Source of the DNA: JABDBE01 sp049585795
GTDB lineage: Bacteria; Acidobacteriota; Terriglobia; Terriglobales; Acidobacteriaceae
Length of the DNA stretch: 64,000 bases
Reading direction: 5' to 3'
NCBI GenBank assembly: GCA_049585795.1
Contig: JBAVAQ010000021.1
Coordinates: 1-64,000, forward strand
Within the stretch, counting starts at the first letter, position 1; each line of letters opens with the position of its first letter. The position numbers and the translations under genes were made by a program. This document shows positions 34,447 through 43,455 of the stretch, piece after piece. The notes beneath the pieces were generated by a model. The model ran no database searches. It was not told the DNA's origin and saw only the letters and a program-made list of their open reading frames with translations.

Positions 34447-35781
34447 ATGGTTACGCGGTTGAAATCGGTATCAGTGATTTTTTTGTTTTTGCTTGCGCTC
34501 GCGCAGGCGCATGCCGACGTCACTTTGCTGCTTGAAGAGCCCTACAGCTACGACGGCGCCTTTGCCGGAACGGGTCACGCGGCGGTGTACCTGTCGCGGG
34601 TTTGTGCCGAGTCGCCGCTGGTCCTCCGCCGTTGCGCTCCCGGAGAGTTTGGAGCGGTCATCAGCCGCTACGACGGCATTGCGGGGCGCGACTGGATCGC
34701 CATTCCGCTGATTCCTTACCTCTACGCGGTCGATAACCCCGAGAACGTGCCTCTTTCCGCGGACGCCAAGTTAGTTGACTTTTTGCGAAATCGCTATCGG
34801 ATTGCGCATCTCGAGTCGGTTGCTCCCGACGGGCCTGACGGAGAACCCCCGACGGGGCGATGGGTCGAACTAGTCGGGGCCAGCTATCTCCGGGCCATCT
34901 ACGGTTTCCACATCGACACGACCGAAGAACAGGACGATGCCCTGATTCGCAAGTACAACTCCGAACCAAACCGGATGCAGTTCAATATCATCACCCACAA
35001 TTGCGCGGACTTTGCGCGCGAGCTGGTGAACTCTGACTACCCCAAAATGCTTCACCGCAGCTTAATCGGAGATCTCGGTGTCACCACACCCAAACACGAC
35101 GCGCAGTTATTCGTGCGCTTCGGAGAACACCATCCGGATTTGCACCTGACGACGTTCGTTATTCCTCAGGTTCCGGGGAATATTCGGCGCAGCGGACCGG
35201 TGCGCGGCGTGGTCGAATCGGTGGTGAGAGCGAAGAAGTATATGGTGCCGCTGCTCGTATTCCATCCCCTGATCACCGGTGCTCTGGTGCTTGCTGCCGC
35301 GAACGATGCGCGCTTCAATCCGGCGCACAATGCGATGGTCTTCGATCCCAGCGGTGAATTGGACCCACCTTTGGAAGCGGCGCAACGACGCGCCTACGAG
35401 GCTCGGCTGGACTCGTTGAAGCGCCCGCTGGCGGAGGGTAATCCGTGGTACGGAACCAAGTGGCAACAGTTGCAAGCCGACTCGGTGCCGCGAGTCGATA
35501 GTTCGGGCGATCCCTTGCTGCAAGTAAAGCTCGGCGACGATACGGTTGAACTGGGCTTGTCGAGAAACAACATCCTGAATACGTCGGCGCCGCCCGAGTT
35601 GGCGGAATGGATTCTGATCCAACGGCTGCGGGAGGAGTTGAAAAAAGGCGGTTCTCCCAAGGTCTCAGAACAGGATGCCGAGAATGACTGGGCCTTGTTG
35701 CAGCAAACCATGCAGATACAGCACAACAAGCCTGAGCCCATTGACAGCCGCTTGACCGCGATGCAGTCTGCGGCGCCCTAG
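34447..35781 (+). CDS. secreted permuted papain-like (NlpC/P60-type) protein, unknown substrate
   Basis: A 444-residue exported protein with a signal peptide (cleavage near AHA-D, residue 24). The N-terminal half carries a candidate permuted Cys-His site: GTGHAAVYLS (His near residue 43) comes before THNCADFARELV (Cys near residue 183), the reverse of the classical NlpC/P60 order and like LRAT/YaeF or DUF4105 proteins. The C-terminal half is helical and charged with a proline-linked hydrophobic segment (VPLLVFHPLITGALVLAA). It might cleave peptidoglycan peptides or transfer acyl groups on lipids, but no substrate is shown. No clear operon partner. Confidence 0.75.
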   Translation: MVTRLKSVSVIFLFLLALAQAHADVTLLLEEPYSYDGAFAGTGHAAVYLSRVCAESPLVLRRCAPGEFGAVISRYDGIAGRDWIAIPLIPYLYAVDNPENVPLSADAKLVDFLRNRYRIAHLESVAPDGPDGEPPTGRWVELVGASYLRAIYGFHIDTTEEQDDALIRKYNSEPNRMQFNIITHNCADFARELVNSDYPKMLHRSLIGDLGVTTPKHDAQLFVRFGEHHPDLHLTTFVIPQVPGNIRRSGPVRGVVESVVRAKKYMVPLLVFHPLITGALVLAAANDARFNPAHNAMVFDPSGELDPPLEAAQRRAYEARLDSLKRPLAEGNPWYGTKWQQLQADSVPRVDSSGDPLLQVKLGDDTVELGLSRNNILNTSAPPELAEWILIQRLREELKKGGSPKVSEQDAENDWALLQQTMQIQHNKPEPIDSRLTAMQSAAP

Positions 35782-35867
35782 CAATCGTTGAATCTAGACA
35801 GGCGCGTCGCCCGTCTGGACTTTTCGCCAGTTCCGAAACTTTCTGCCATCTGCTACTCTGCCCTGCG

Positions 35868-36362
35868 ATGGATTATCTCTGGACTCCCTGGCGATACGCC
35901 TATGTGACCGCAGGCGAAAAGACTAAGGGCTGTATCTTTTGCGATCTCCCCAAACTAGGAGACGATGTCAAAGCCCGCATCGTGCACCGCGGCCAAAACT
36001 GTTACATCGTGCTCAATACGTTTCCCTATACGCCGGGGCATGTGATGGTGGTGCCGTTTGCGCATCTCGACGAGTTGCAGAAACTGCCGAGCGACGCGGC
36101 TCACGAGATGATGGATTTGTCGCAGAAAATGGAACAGGTGCTGCGGCAGCTCTACGCTCCCGATGGCGTGAACCTGGGCATGAACATCGGCAAAGCCGCT
36201 GGAGCTGGCGTCGCAGGGCACATCCACATGCACGTCCTGCCCCGCTGGGTGGCGGATGCGAACTTTGTTTCGGTGGTTGGAGAAACGCGAATCCTGCCGG
36301 AAAGCCTGGACATAACCTTCCAGAGGATCAGAGCGGCATTCGAATCGCCGGTGTCATCCTGA
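35868..36362 (+). CDS. HIT family nucleotide hydrolase
   Basis: A 164-residue histidine-triad protein. The nucleotide-binding site HIHMHVLPRW (three alternating histidines) is near residue 118, and CIFC near the N terminus may bind zinc. Similar acidobacterial and actinobacterial proteins act as diadenosine polyphosphate hydrolases or phosphorylases; a substrate cannot be fixed from sequence. The stop codon overlaps the left arm of an inverted repeat. Cytoplasmic. Confidence 0.93.
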   Translation: MDYLWTPWRYAYVTAGEKTKGCIFCDLPKLGDDVKARIVHRGQNCYIVLNTFPYTPGHVMVVPFAHLDELQKLPSDAAHEMMDLSQKMEQVLRQLYAPDGVNLGMNIGKAAGAGVAGHIHMHVLPRWVADANFVSVVGETRILPESLDITFQRIRAAFESPVSS

Positions 36363-36399
36363 GCGAGAATCGAAGGGCAAAAAACCTCGCTCAGGATGA
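36354..36399. repeat. TCATCCTGAGCGAG inverted repeat overlapping HIT stop
   Basis: TCATCCTGAGCGAG (36354-36367) and CTCGCTCAGGATGA (36386-36399) are perfectly complementary over 14 bases around an A-rich loop. The HIT stop codon lies inside the left arm. Same family as 4091-4125 and 18122-18174. From 36400 to 36691 I see no gene, only a weak AGCCGACGGCT palindrome near 36665. Confidence 0.8.
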
Positions 36400-36691
36400 A
36401 CCCCGGAAACGCAAAAGCGCACAATCGCAAACCCAACACGCCGAGCTGCGATGCTCCCTATGCGCCGATGCGAATGTCTACGAAACTGCCTAACAGAAAT
36501 AATTCCCGATTTCTCCGCCTTAGAATCATGAGAACATCGGTCGCCAGAGTCCTCCCCCGAGTCCTCCAGCATAATCGGCAGTAGCAATTGACCAGAGATT
36601 AAGATGACGCCAGCCTGCGATTGTCACGAAAATGTCAATAGATTGTAAGTTTTTGTAGAGACAAGCCGACGGCTCGCTTTGCTGAAACGTT

Positions 36692-38710
36692 TTAGTGTCC
36701 GAGCAACTCGTCTAGATCTTTCTCGCCGATCACGCTTATTCCCAGTTCCTTGGCTTTGTCGAGTTTGGAACCCGCGTCTGCCCCGGCGACGACATAATCG
36801 GTCTTTTTGCTGACGGAACCGGATACGCGCCCGCCGGCATCTTCGATTGTCTTTTTAATCTGCTCTCGAGGGAGGTTTAGCGTGCCCGTCAGAACAAACG
36901 TCTTGCCCGCGAGTTTCGTGCCTCGCTGTTTTTTCGCGCCCACGAAAGTCAAGCCGGCCTTGCTTAGTCGTTCCACCAGCTCGCGGTTCCTCGGTTCCTG
37001 AAAAAACTCTACGATGCTTTGCGCGATGCGCGGGCCGACTTCGTTTACCTGCTGAAGTTCCTCTTCACTGGCGTTCATAAGCGCGTCCATCGACCCGAGA
37101 TGTTCAGCCAGGAACTGTGCCGTACGCTCGCCCACAAAACGAATCCCTAATCCATAGATCACACGTTCGAGAGGCAGTTTCTTCGAAGCTTTGATCTCGG
37201 CAAGAAGATTCTGCGCTGATTTCTCACCCATCCGCTCGAGTGACAGCAGATCGTCTTTGGTCAGCTGGTAAATGTCTGCGACATTCTTCACCAGTCCGCG
37301 ATCCGTGAGCTGATGGACCAACGCTTCTCCCATACCATCAATGTTCATCACGCCACGCGAAGCAAAGTGCAAAATCGTTTCCCGCAGCTTGGCCGGACAG
37401 TTCGCGTTGACGCAAAAGTAGTCCACCTCGCCTTCCGTGCGTACAACTTTCGTACCGCACACGGGACACTTCTCCGGCACGTGGATTAATTTGTGGCCGC
37501 GCGGGTGATCTTTATCATCCACAACGCGCGTGACCTTGGGGATAACGTCGCCGCCGCGCTCGACCTCGACCCAGTCGTCAACCTTCACCCCCAAGCGCTC
37601 GATCTCATCCGGGTTATGCAGGGTCGCGCGACTGACGGTGGTGCCGCCAATCGGTACCGGCTTCAACATCGCCACCGGAGTCAGTTTGCCGGTCCGGCCG
37701 ACTTGCCAAAGAACGCCCTCAATCTGCGTGATGCCCGCGCGAGCCGCATATTTGTAGGCGATCGCCCAGCGCGGCGCCTTCCCGGTGTAGCCGAGTTCCT
37801 CCTGCAAGACGGTGCGATCTACTTTGACGACGATGCCGTCGATTTCATAGGGAAGTTTTTCCCTCTTCACTTCCTCCTGCTCGATGAAAGTCCAGACTTC
37901 GTCAAAGCTCTTGGCCAGTTTGCGACTTGGATTTACTTTGAAGCCGGCCGCGTCGAGCGCGTTCAAAGTCGCCCACTGCCGGTCGATAAATGTTCGCCCG
38001 TCGCGCAGTAAAATGTAGGCAAAAAAGTCCAGCCGCCGTTGCGCGACGATGCTGGGCTCAAGTTGACGAACCGTTCCGGCCGTGGCATTCCGCGGATTGG
38101 CAAACAACGACAGTCCTTTTTCCTCGCGCTGCTGGTTTATTTTCCTAAATGCCGCGATCGGCATGAGCATTTCCCCGCGCACTTCAAAGTCTGCGGGAAT
38201 ACCTGCCGCCTTCAACTTTTCTTTCGGAATCGAAAGCGGAATCGAGCGCACCGTCCGCACATTCAAGGTGACATCTTCGCCCACAGTGCCGTCGCCGCGC
38301 GTAATGCCGCGCACCAAGTGTCCGTTCTCATAAAGCAGCGCCAACGACATACCGTCCAGCTTCAACTCGCACACGTAGTCAATGTCCTTGTGTCCGCTGA
38401 GTTCGTGAACCCGACTCTCCCAGTTGCGCAAGTCGTCAACGCTGTAAGTATTGTCGAGCGAGAGCATGGGCGAAGAGTGCGCTGCCTTGACCACTCCTTC
38501 GCGCGGTTTGCCGCCCACGCGTTGCGTGGGAGAATCGGGAGTGATCAGCGCGGGATGCTCCGCTTCCAGCTTCTTCAACTGATTCATCAGCTGATCAAAT
38601 TCGGCGTCGCTGATTTCCGGATCGTCGAGCACGAAATAGCGGTATTCATGATGCCGGATCTGATCGCGAAGCGCATCGATCTTCTTCTCAATGTCTTTCG
38701 CCGTAGCCAT
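36692..38710 (-). CDS. ligA: NAD-dependent DNA ligase
   Basis: A 672-residue LigA that seals nicks during replication and repair using NAD. Order of domains: Ia NAD-binding (HEYRYFVLDDPEISDAEFD), adenylation domain with the active-site lysine in ELKLDG (K117), OB fold (DWVEVERGGDVIPKV), zinc finger (CPVCGTKV...CVNANCPAKL), helix-hairpin-helix (VGPRIAQSI) and a C-terminal BRCT domain (KLAGKTFVLTGTL to the end). Length is normal. It is read toward the HIT gene and diverges from the acetyltransferase gene with about 110 bases between the starts. Confidence 0.99.
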   Translation of the reverse strand: MATAKDIEKKIDALRDQIRHHEYRYFVLDDPEISDAEFDQLMNQLKKLEAEHPALITPDSPTQRVGGKPREGVVKAAHSSPMLSLDNTYSVDDLRNWESRVHELSGHKDIDYVCELKLDGMSLALLYENGHLVRGITRGDGTVGEDVTLNVRTVRSIPLSIPKEKLKAAGIPADFEVRGEMLMPIAAFRKINQQREEKGLSLFANPRNATAGTVRQLEPSIVAQRRLDFFAYILLRDGRTFIDRQWATLNALDAAGFKVNPSRKLAKSFDEVWTFIEQEEVKREKLPYEIDGIVVKVDRTVLQEELGYTGKAPRWAIAYKYAARAGITQIEGVLWQVGRTGKLTPVAMLKPVPIGGTTVSRATLHNPDEIERLGVKVDDWVEVERGGDVIPKVTRVVDDKDHPRGHKLIHVPEKCPVCGTKVVRTEGEVDYFCVNANCPAKLRETILHFASRGVMNIDGMGEALVHQLTDRGLVKNVADIYQLTKDDLLSLERMGEKSAQNLLAEIKASKKLPLERVIYGLGIRFVGERTAQFLAEHLGSMDALMNASEEELQQVNEVGPRIAQSIVEFFQEPRNRELVERLSKAGLTFVGAKKQRGTKLAGKTFVLTGTLNLPREQIKKTIEDAGGRVSGSVSKKTDYVVAGADAGSKLDKAKELGISVIGEKDLDELLGH

Positions 38711-38819
38711 CGCAAGAGATTATAGGCGAGGCACGGAATCGTGTGGTGCGGGCGCCCTCGCCCGCGAACCTTGAGGAGCGCTCGACAGGAACCCAATCGA
38801 GCTGTTCTAAACTGGGCTT

Positions 38820-39323
38820 ATGTCTGTCCTCGAAACCCAGCGCCTTGTGCTTCGGGAATTTCAAATCGAAGACCTGGACGCTCTCGCCGCCATCCTCTGT
38901 GATCGCGAGACCATGCGCTATTACCGAATGTCGTTCGACCGCGTGGCCGTCGCGGATTGGATTCAGTGCAACCGCACGCGCTACGCCAATGACGGTCACG
39001 GACTGTGGGCGATGATTCTGAAGTCCACGCGCGAACTGATCGGCGACTGCGGGCTGGTACGGCAGAGCGTGGACGGCGTTGATGAAATTGAAATCGGCTA
39101 TCACGTGCGTCGCGATCTTTGGAAGCAGGGATATGCTTCGGAAGCGGCCCGCGCTTGCCGCGACTACGGGTTCGCAAACCTAAAGGTCGATCGGCTCGTC
39201 TCCCTGATCCGCCCCGAGAATCTGGCGTCGCGCCGGGTAGCCGAGAAAAATGGTATGACGATCTGGAAAGAAGTGATGAGAGCGGATTTGTTACATTACG
39301 TCTACGCGATTAAGCGCGCTTAG
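38820..39323 (+). CDS. GNAT family N-acetyltransferase (RimJ/RimL-like)
   Basis: A 167-residue acetyltransferase. The N-terminal LETQRLVLREFQIEDLDAL, the acetyl-CoA loop in VRRDLWKQGYASEAARA and the C-terminal RPENLASRRVAEKNGM are typical of the RimJ/RimL branch that acetylates protein N termini or small amines. No substrate can be inferred. ATG 38820 is the start; the divergent ligA gene is upstream. Confidence 0.92.
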   Translation: MSVLETQRLVLREFQIEDLDALAAILCDRETMRYYRMSFDRVAVADWIQCNRTRYANDGHGLWAMILKSTRELIGDCGLVRQSVDGVDEIEIGYHVRRDLWKQGYASEAARACRDYGFANLKVDRLVSLIRPENLASRRVAEKNGMTIWKEVMRADLLHYVYAIKRA

Positions 39324-39335
39324 CTCAGGTGGGAA

Positions 39336-39465
39336 CAGCCGCCCTCGGCTGTCCGTTGAATGAAGCTCAACCGTGCAGCATTGCCGCAGTGGCGTGTGAT
39401 GCAGAGCGCAAAGAGTGCGTCGAGCTTCGCTCGACTGACCGCCGCCCTCGGCTGTCCCCACGCGA
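39336..39465. repeat. two CAGCCG-type elements and one GTCGAGC palindrome
   Basis: CAGCCG-CCCT-CGGCTG at 39336-39351 and GCCG-CCCT-CGGC at 39441-39452 flank a GTCGAGC/GCTCGAC hairpin (39419-39435). The gap separates the acetyltransferase from the DinB gene. No gene lies here. Confidence 0.7.
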
Positions 39466-39480
39466 TTCTTGGAGACCGAT

Positions 39481-39984
39481 ATGCCCAAAGCCGCACCCGC
39501 TGCATTCTCACTATCGCAAGCCCTGCTGACTTCGTTCGACACAAACGACCGCATCAACCACTACATGATTGAGAACCTGCCCAGCGAAGCCTGGCGCGCT
39601 GAGCCCCCTGCAGGCAAAGGCCGGACCGTCGCCGCTATCGTGGCTCATCTACACAATGTCCGGGTGATGTGGCTGAAGGCCGCAGCCAAGGGAAGCAAGA
39701 TTCCGGACCAGTTGGATCGCGCCAACGTAACACCAGCACAGGCGATGAAAGCGCTGGAGCAAAGCCAGGCAGCTCTCAGCGCGGTGCTAAAGTCAGCCTT
39801 GGAAAGCGATGGGCGGATTAAAGGATTCCGCCCCGACGTGGCTGGATTCTTGGGCTATCTGATTGCTCACGACGCGCATCATCGTGGCCAAATCTGCATG
39901 CTGGCCCGCCAGGTGGGCCACCCTCTGCCACAGAAAGCCATGTTCGGCATGTGGGAGTGGGGCACCCGATCTAGCGTGGAGTGA
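39481..39984 (+). CDS. DinB family protein
   Basis: A 167-residue four-helix bundle of the DinB/YfiT type. Metal-site histidines are expected in AAIVAHLHNVRVMW and in AHDAHHRGQICML, both present. Members include bacillithiol or mycothiol S-transferases and other metal-dependent enzymes; a specific reaction is not evident. The start at ATG 39481 follows TTGGAG with an eight-base spacer, better than the upstream TTG. Confidence 0.9.
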   Translation: MPKAAPAAFSLSQALLTSFDTNDRINHYMIENLPSEAWRAEPPAGKGRTVAAIVAHLHNVRVMWLKAAAKGSKIPDQLDRANVTPAQAMKALEQSQAALSAVLKSALESDGRIKGFRPDVAGFLGYLIAHDAHHRGQICMLARQVGHPLPQKAMFGMWEWGTRSSVE

Positions 39985-40396
39985 CGGGAACCTGATGGGC
40001 GCCGACACGGGTCCTCGGCAAGGTCACTGGCGGTCCACAGGAGATCCTTCACTGGCTGACGCTGGTTCAGGATGGTGTCTTTTCGAGGGGGTGCAAACGG
40101 CGATTTGTAATGCTTTTGCCCGGCCCGGCTTGTCTGGCAGAGCACGTCCAGATGCTGAAAAGTTCTCCACGGGGTTTGTTCGGAAAATGGAACAAGAATC
40201 ATTTTGTTGCTGCGCGGGCTTGCGCGTAGTGTAAGAAGAGGCTCTGCATCATGCGGGGCCCTCGATTTACGGCTCTCCCCCATCCGGTGCGTAAAAAGGG
40301 GCCCCGCAGTTGGTTTCACTTTTGGGTTGCTTGCCTGCTTGGCCAATTGTGAGTGCCCGGGTTAGCGCTATAATTGCCTCATAAAAGGGACCCGGT
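39985..40396. other. gap without a gene
   Basis: No convincing frame. A degenerate GATCCTTCAC...GGTTCAGGAT element lies near 40043-40078 (a related copy is near 60769-60804), and GCGGGGCCC (40253-40261) faces GGGCCCCGC (40299-40307) as a hairpin. Confidence 0.5.
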
Positions 40397-40768
40397 ATGC
40401 GTATTTTCACCCTCCTGATGGTTCTGCTGTGCGGGCTAGGTTTGGTTTGTGGAGCAAGGGCTGCGGAGCCGCAGAGTTCGTCCTCACAGCCGTCAGCCAA
40501 CTCCTTCAACTCAGATTTGATCAGCCCTTCGGCGGTCGGGCGCCAGGATTTTGTCCAGGTGTGGCCGAGTGACCGTGCAAACCGGTATTATTCGCGCTCG
40601 GAGTCGGAGCGGGACGGAAGCAAGATCTGCTACACCATCCAGAACTTTCTAGTGAAACGCGAGCCGCATTCCGATGTCACCGTGCCGTCGGGGTATTCAA
40701 CCTGCCTGCCTTCATCGAAATATAGCGTGAAGGCGGTCGACGAGCCGGACCAGGCTCCGTCGCAGTGA
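40397..40768 (+). CDS. secreted hypothetical protein
   Basis: A 123-residue exported protein with a signal peptide (MRIFTLLMVLLCGLGLVCGARA). The mature part begins with a serine-rich stretch and contains one conserved-looking segment, SKICYTIQNFLVKREPHSD, and a second cysteine (STCLPS), which could form a disulphide. No family recognised. Its stop codon overlaps the GTG start of the next gene (GTGA at 40765-40768), so the two are translationally coupled. Confidence 0.7.
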   Translation: MRIFTLLMVLLCGLGLVCGARAAEPQSSSSQPSANSFNSDLISPSAVGRQDFVQVWPSDRANRYYSRSESERDGSKICYTIQNFLVKREPHSDVTVPSGYSTCLPSSKYSVKAVDEPDQAPSQ

Positions 40769-41283
40769 GTTCTGACAAGGTAAGACGATTTTCCGCGGTT
40801 CTGGGATCGGTATTTTTTCTTTTGATTGCGCCCGGGACCGTGGCCTGTCTTATTCCCTGGTGGATCTCTAGCTGGCGCATTCGGCCTCCGCTTTTGCATT
40901 TTGCCTTCTTTCGATGGATCGGAGTGTTACTGATTGTGGCCGGGGTTCCGGTGCTGTTGGATTCCTTTGTCCGCTTCGCGCTGAAGGGATTGGGGACTCC
41001 GGCTCCGGTTTTCCCTACACGGCATCTGGTCGTCAGCGGGTGGTATCGCTATGTGCGGAATCCAATGTACCTGGCGGTCGTGGCAGTGATCGTGGGACAG
41101 GGGTTGTTGTTTGGGAGCGTGAATGTTCTCGCGTATGCCCTGATTCCGTGGCTGGCTGCCCACTTGTTTGTCGTGTTCTACGAGGAGCCGACGCTGCGCC
41201 GGACTTTTGGGGCAGAGTATGAAATCTTTTGCACCAACGTTCCCCGTTGGATCCCCCGTTTGAGCGCTTGGCAGGGCACCTAG
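40765..41283 (+). CDS. isoprenylcysteine carboxyl methyltransferase family membrane protein
   Basis: A 172-residue polytopic protein with four hydrophobic helices. The C-terminal motif of ICMT/phospholipid methyltransferase (PEMT) proteins is present: TRHLVVSGWYRYVRNPMYL, with the paired NPMY, and FYEEPTLRRTFGAEYEIF near the end. They methylate lipid-linked or membrane substrates using S-adenosylmethionine. The gene is coupled to the upstream secreted protein by a four-base overlap. Confidence 0.9.
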   Translation: MSSDKVRRFSAVLGSVFFLLIAPGTVACLIPWWISSWRIRPPLLHFAFFRWIGVLLIVAGVPVLLDSFVRFALKGLGTPAPVFPTRHLVVSGWYRYVRNPMYLAVVAVIVGQGLLFGSVNVLAYALIPWLAAHLFVVFYEEPTLRRTFGAEYEIFCTNVPRWIPRLSAWQGT

Positions 41284-41354
41284 GCTCATCGCCTCGAATA
41301 AACTATCCTGCGTAACCTTTCAGGCTGGTGGCAGTTTCTATATTTAGAGGCACG

Positions 41355-41993
41355 ATGGTCGTTCGAGCACCGGCATCGAAGCGGTCCCCGGACCAGGCGG
41401 AGGAGCGTCTGCTGGTCGAGGCTGCGCAGAAGGATCCTGCTCGATTCGCCGCACTCTACGAAATCAACTTTGAGCGGGTGTATGCATTCATCGTGCGACG
41501 AGTGGGCGATCGCGATGCGGCTGAGGATTTGACCTCTGAGGTTTTTCACAAGGCTTTTGCGAATCTTCGGCGTTTCGAATGGCGGGGTGCGCCGTTTGCG
41601 GCTTGGTTGCTTAGGATTGCGGTTAATGCCATCGCGGATCGAGCACAGCGTACAGGCAGGGAGTTCGCGGTGGACGATCCTCCGGAGCAGAGCGTAGACG
41701 CCACTGCTGATGTTGATCTGGAGGAAGTGGAACATCGGGCGCGGCTATTTCGTTTGGTGCAGCAGCTTCCGGCGGACCAGCAGCGCGTGATTGCAATGCG
41801 GTTTGCGGAAGAGAAGAGTATTCACGAGATTGCGGAGGCATTGGGACGTACAGAGGGAGCAGTCAAACAGCTGCAGTTCCGGGGTTTGCAGAGTTTGCGA
41901 ACAAAGATCACAGGCGGGAAACCCCTAGGAACTCGAAATTACACGAAGGAAAGCACGAAAGGGAACAACAGGCCAGGTGGCAAAGATGCCTAG
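41355..41993 (+). CDS. ECF-type RNA polymerase sigma factor
   Basis: A 212-residue sigma-70 family factor with region 2 (FAALYEINFERVYAFIVRRVGDRDAAEDLTSEVFHKAF split into 2.1-2.4) and region 4 (LPADQQRVIAMRFAEEKSIHEIAEALGRTEGAVKQ), without regions 1 and 3. The likely start is ATG 41355 with AGAGG just upstream. It overlaps the following triple-VOC gene by a few bases, so both are co-translated; no classical anti-sigma gene is adjacent, but the N terminus of the next protein may take that role. Confidence 0.92.
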   Translation: MVVRAPASKRSPDQAEERLLVEAAQKDPARFAALYEINFERVYAFIVRRVGDRDAAEDLTSEVFHKAFANLRRFEWRGAPFAAWLLRIAVNAIADRAQRTGREFAVDDPPEQSVDATADVDLEEVEHRARLFRLVQQLPADQQRVIAMRFAEEKSIHEIAEALGRTEGAVKQLQFRGLQSLRTKITGGKPLGTRNYTKESTKGNNRPGGKDA

Positions 41994-43431
41994 GCGCAGT
42001 TTGATCGAACAACTCGACGAGGCCGTAGAAGGGTTGATCCGTAATCCTGCGGCGCCTTTGCTACGTGGGGATGCGGGCGTGAGTCCGCTCGTCCGCCTGG
42101 CCGCCGAGTTGCGCGATCTGCCGCGGGAAGATTTCAAAATTCGTTTGCAGAACGATCTGGAAAGGAGTACTTCGATGGCGACCACAACCGCACCTACTAC
42201 GGCAACTCGTACCTTCGCCGCACCCAGGCTGACTTTCAAGGATACGGCGAAAGCGATCGAATTTTATAAGCAGGCTTTCGGAGCGAAAGAAACCATGCGC
42301 TTCGAGCTTGAAACCGGAATTCCTCATGCCGAGGTGGTGATTGGTGATTCCGTAATCATGTTGACCGACGAATGGCCGGAGGGCGGACGCTACAGCGCGG
42401 AGACGACGGGCAGTTCGCCAGTCAGCATGTCGATCCATGTTCTGGACGTGGACGCCTTCGTGGAGCACGCTGTGGCGGCTGGAGCCAAGCTGAGCGGCCC
42501 GATCACGGACCAATTCTACGGATACCGCGAGGGAACCTTGCTCGATCCCTTCGGATACACATGGGCCGTGTCCACGGTAAAAGAAGAGATGTCGGTCGAA
42601 GAGATGCACCGGCGGTTCCGAGCGACGGTGGGGGACAAAACCAAGAAGACCAGCGTCGACCCGATTCCAAGAGGCTATCGCACGGTGACGCCCTATCTGA
42701 TTGCCCAAGATGGTCCGGCCCTGGTGGAGTTTGCCAAGCAGACTTTCGGCGCGGAAGAGATGTTCCGCGCGATAGGATCAGCAGGCGGACTGCACGCCGA
42801 AGTACGTATTGGCGATTCCATGCTCATGATGGGTGGCGGCATTCCGGGGCGCGAGTTCCGCTCCACGGCGAATACTCATGCGCTTCATGTCTACGTGCCG
42901 GATAGCGATGCAGTTTATCAGCGCGCATTGCAGGCGGGAGCAACGTCGATCTCTGAGCCCAGAGATCAGGAATATGGCGAGCGCTCGAGCAGCGTGAAAG
43001 ATGCAGCGGGGAACTTCTGGTACATCGCTACGCACCGGGGTGAGAGCTACACTCCGAAGGGACTGAACAGCGTCAATGTTTATATGCATCCGCTGCGGGC
43101 GGAGCCGGTCATCCATTTCTTGAGGCGGGCCTTCGGGGCGGGGGAGATTGCGAAATACACGTCGCCTGACGGAGTCGTTCATCACGCTGAGATACGCGTG
43201 GGGGACTCGGTGGTGGAGATGGGCGAGGCCCACGGGCAATATCCGCCCATGCCGACGATGTTCTATCTGTACGTCCCGGATTGCGATGCGGTCTACCACC
43301 GTGCGCTGCAGGCGGGCGCGACTTCGATTGCCGAACCAGTTGACCAGCCTTATGGCGACCGCAACGGGGCGGTGAAGGACGTCTTTGGCAATCAGTGGTA
43401 CATCTCGACGCATATCAAGGATGTGGGTTGA
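41986..43431 (+). CDS. triple-VOC (glyoxalase/PhnB-like) protein with N-terminal helical segment
   Basis: A 481-residue protein. Three VOC domains follow each other: about residues 75-205 (FKDTAKAIEFYKQAFGAKETMRF, FGYTWAVSTV), about 225-345 (TFGAEEMF, AAGNFWYIATH) and about 350-475 (FLRRAFGAGEI, FGNQWYISTHI). Each contains the paired-strand metal-site plan, but the ligands are not consistent enough to name a reaction. The first 60 residues are helical and charged (ELRDLPREDFKIRLQNDLERS) and overlap the sigma-factor gene, so they may bind it. ATG 41986 is preceded by AGGTGG; an internal ATG 42175 has an excellent ribosome site. Confidence 0.85.
   Translation: MPRRSLIEQLDEAVEGLIRNPAAPLLRGDAGVSPLVRLAAELRDLPREDFKIRLQNDLERSTSMATTTAPTTATRTFAAPRLTFKDTAKAIEFYKQAFGAKETMRFELETGIPHAEVVIGDSVIMLTDEWPEGGRYSAETTGSSPVSMSIHVLDVDAFVEHAVAAGAKLSGPITDQFYGYREGTLLDPFGYTWAVSTVKEEMSVEEMHRRFRATVGDKTKKTSVDPIPRGYRTVTPYLIAQDGPALVEFAKQTFGAEEMFRAIGSAGGLHAEVRIGDSMLMMGGGIPGREFRSTANTHALHVYVPDSDAVYQRALQAGATSISEPRDQEYGERSSSVKDAAGNFWYIATHRGESYTPKGLNSVNVYMHPLRAEPVIHFLRRAFGAGEIAKYTSPDGVVHHAEIRVGDSVVEMGEAHGQYPPMPTMFYLYVPDCDAVYHRALQAGATSIAEPVDQPYGDRNGAVKDVFGNQWYISTHIKDVG
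42159..42177 (+). promoter_or_regulatory. strong internal ribosome binding site in triple-VOC gene
   Basis: GGAAAGGAG (42159-42167) lies seven bases before an in-frame ATG (42175-42177), at the junction between the N-terminal helical segment and the first VOC domain. It could give a second product lacking the N-terminal segment. Confidence 0.55.
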
Positions 43432-43455
43432 TGCGCGATGTTCGACGTCGCGGCC

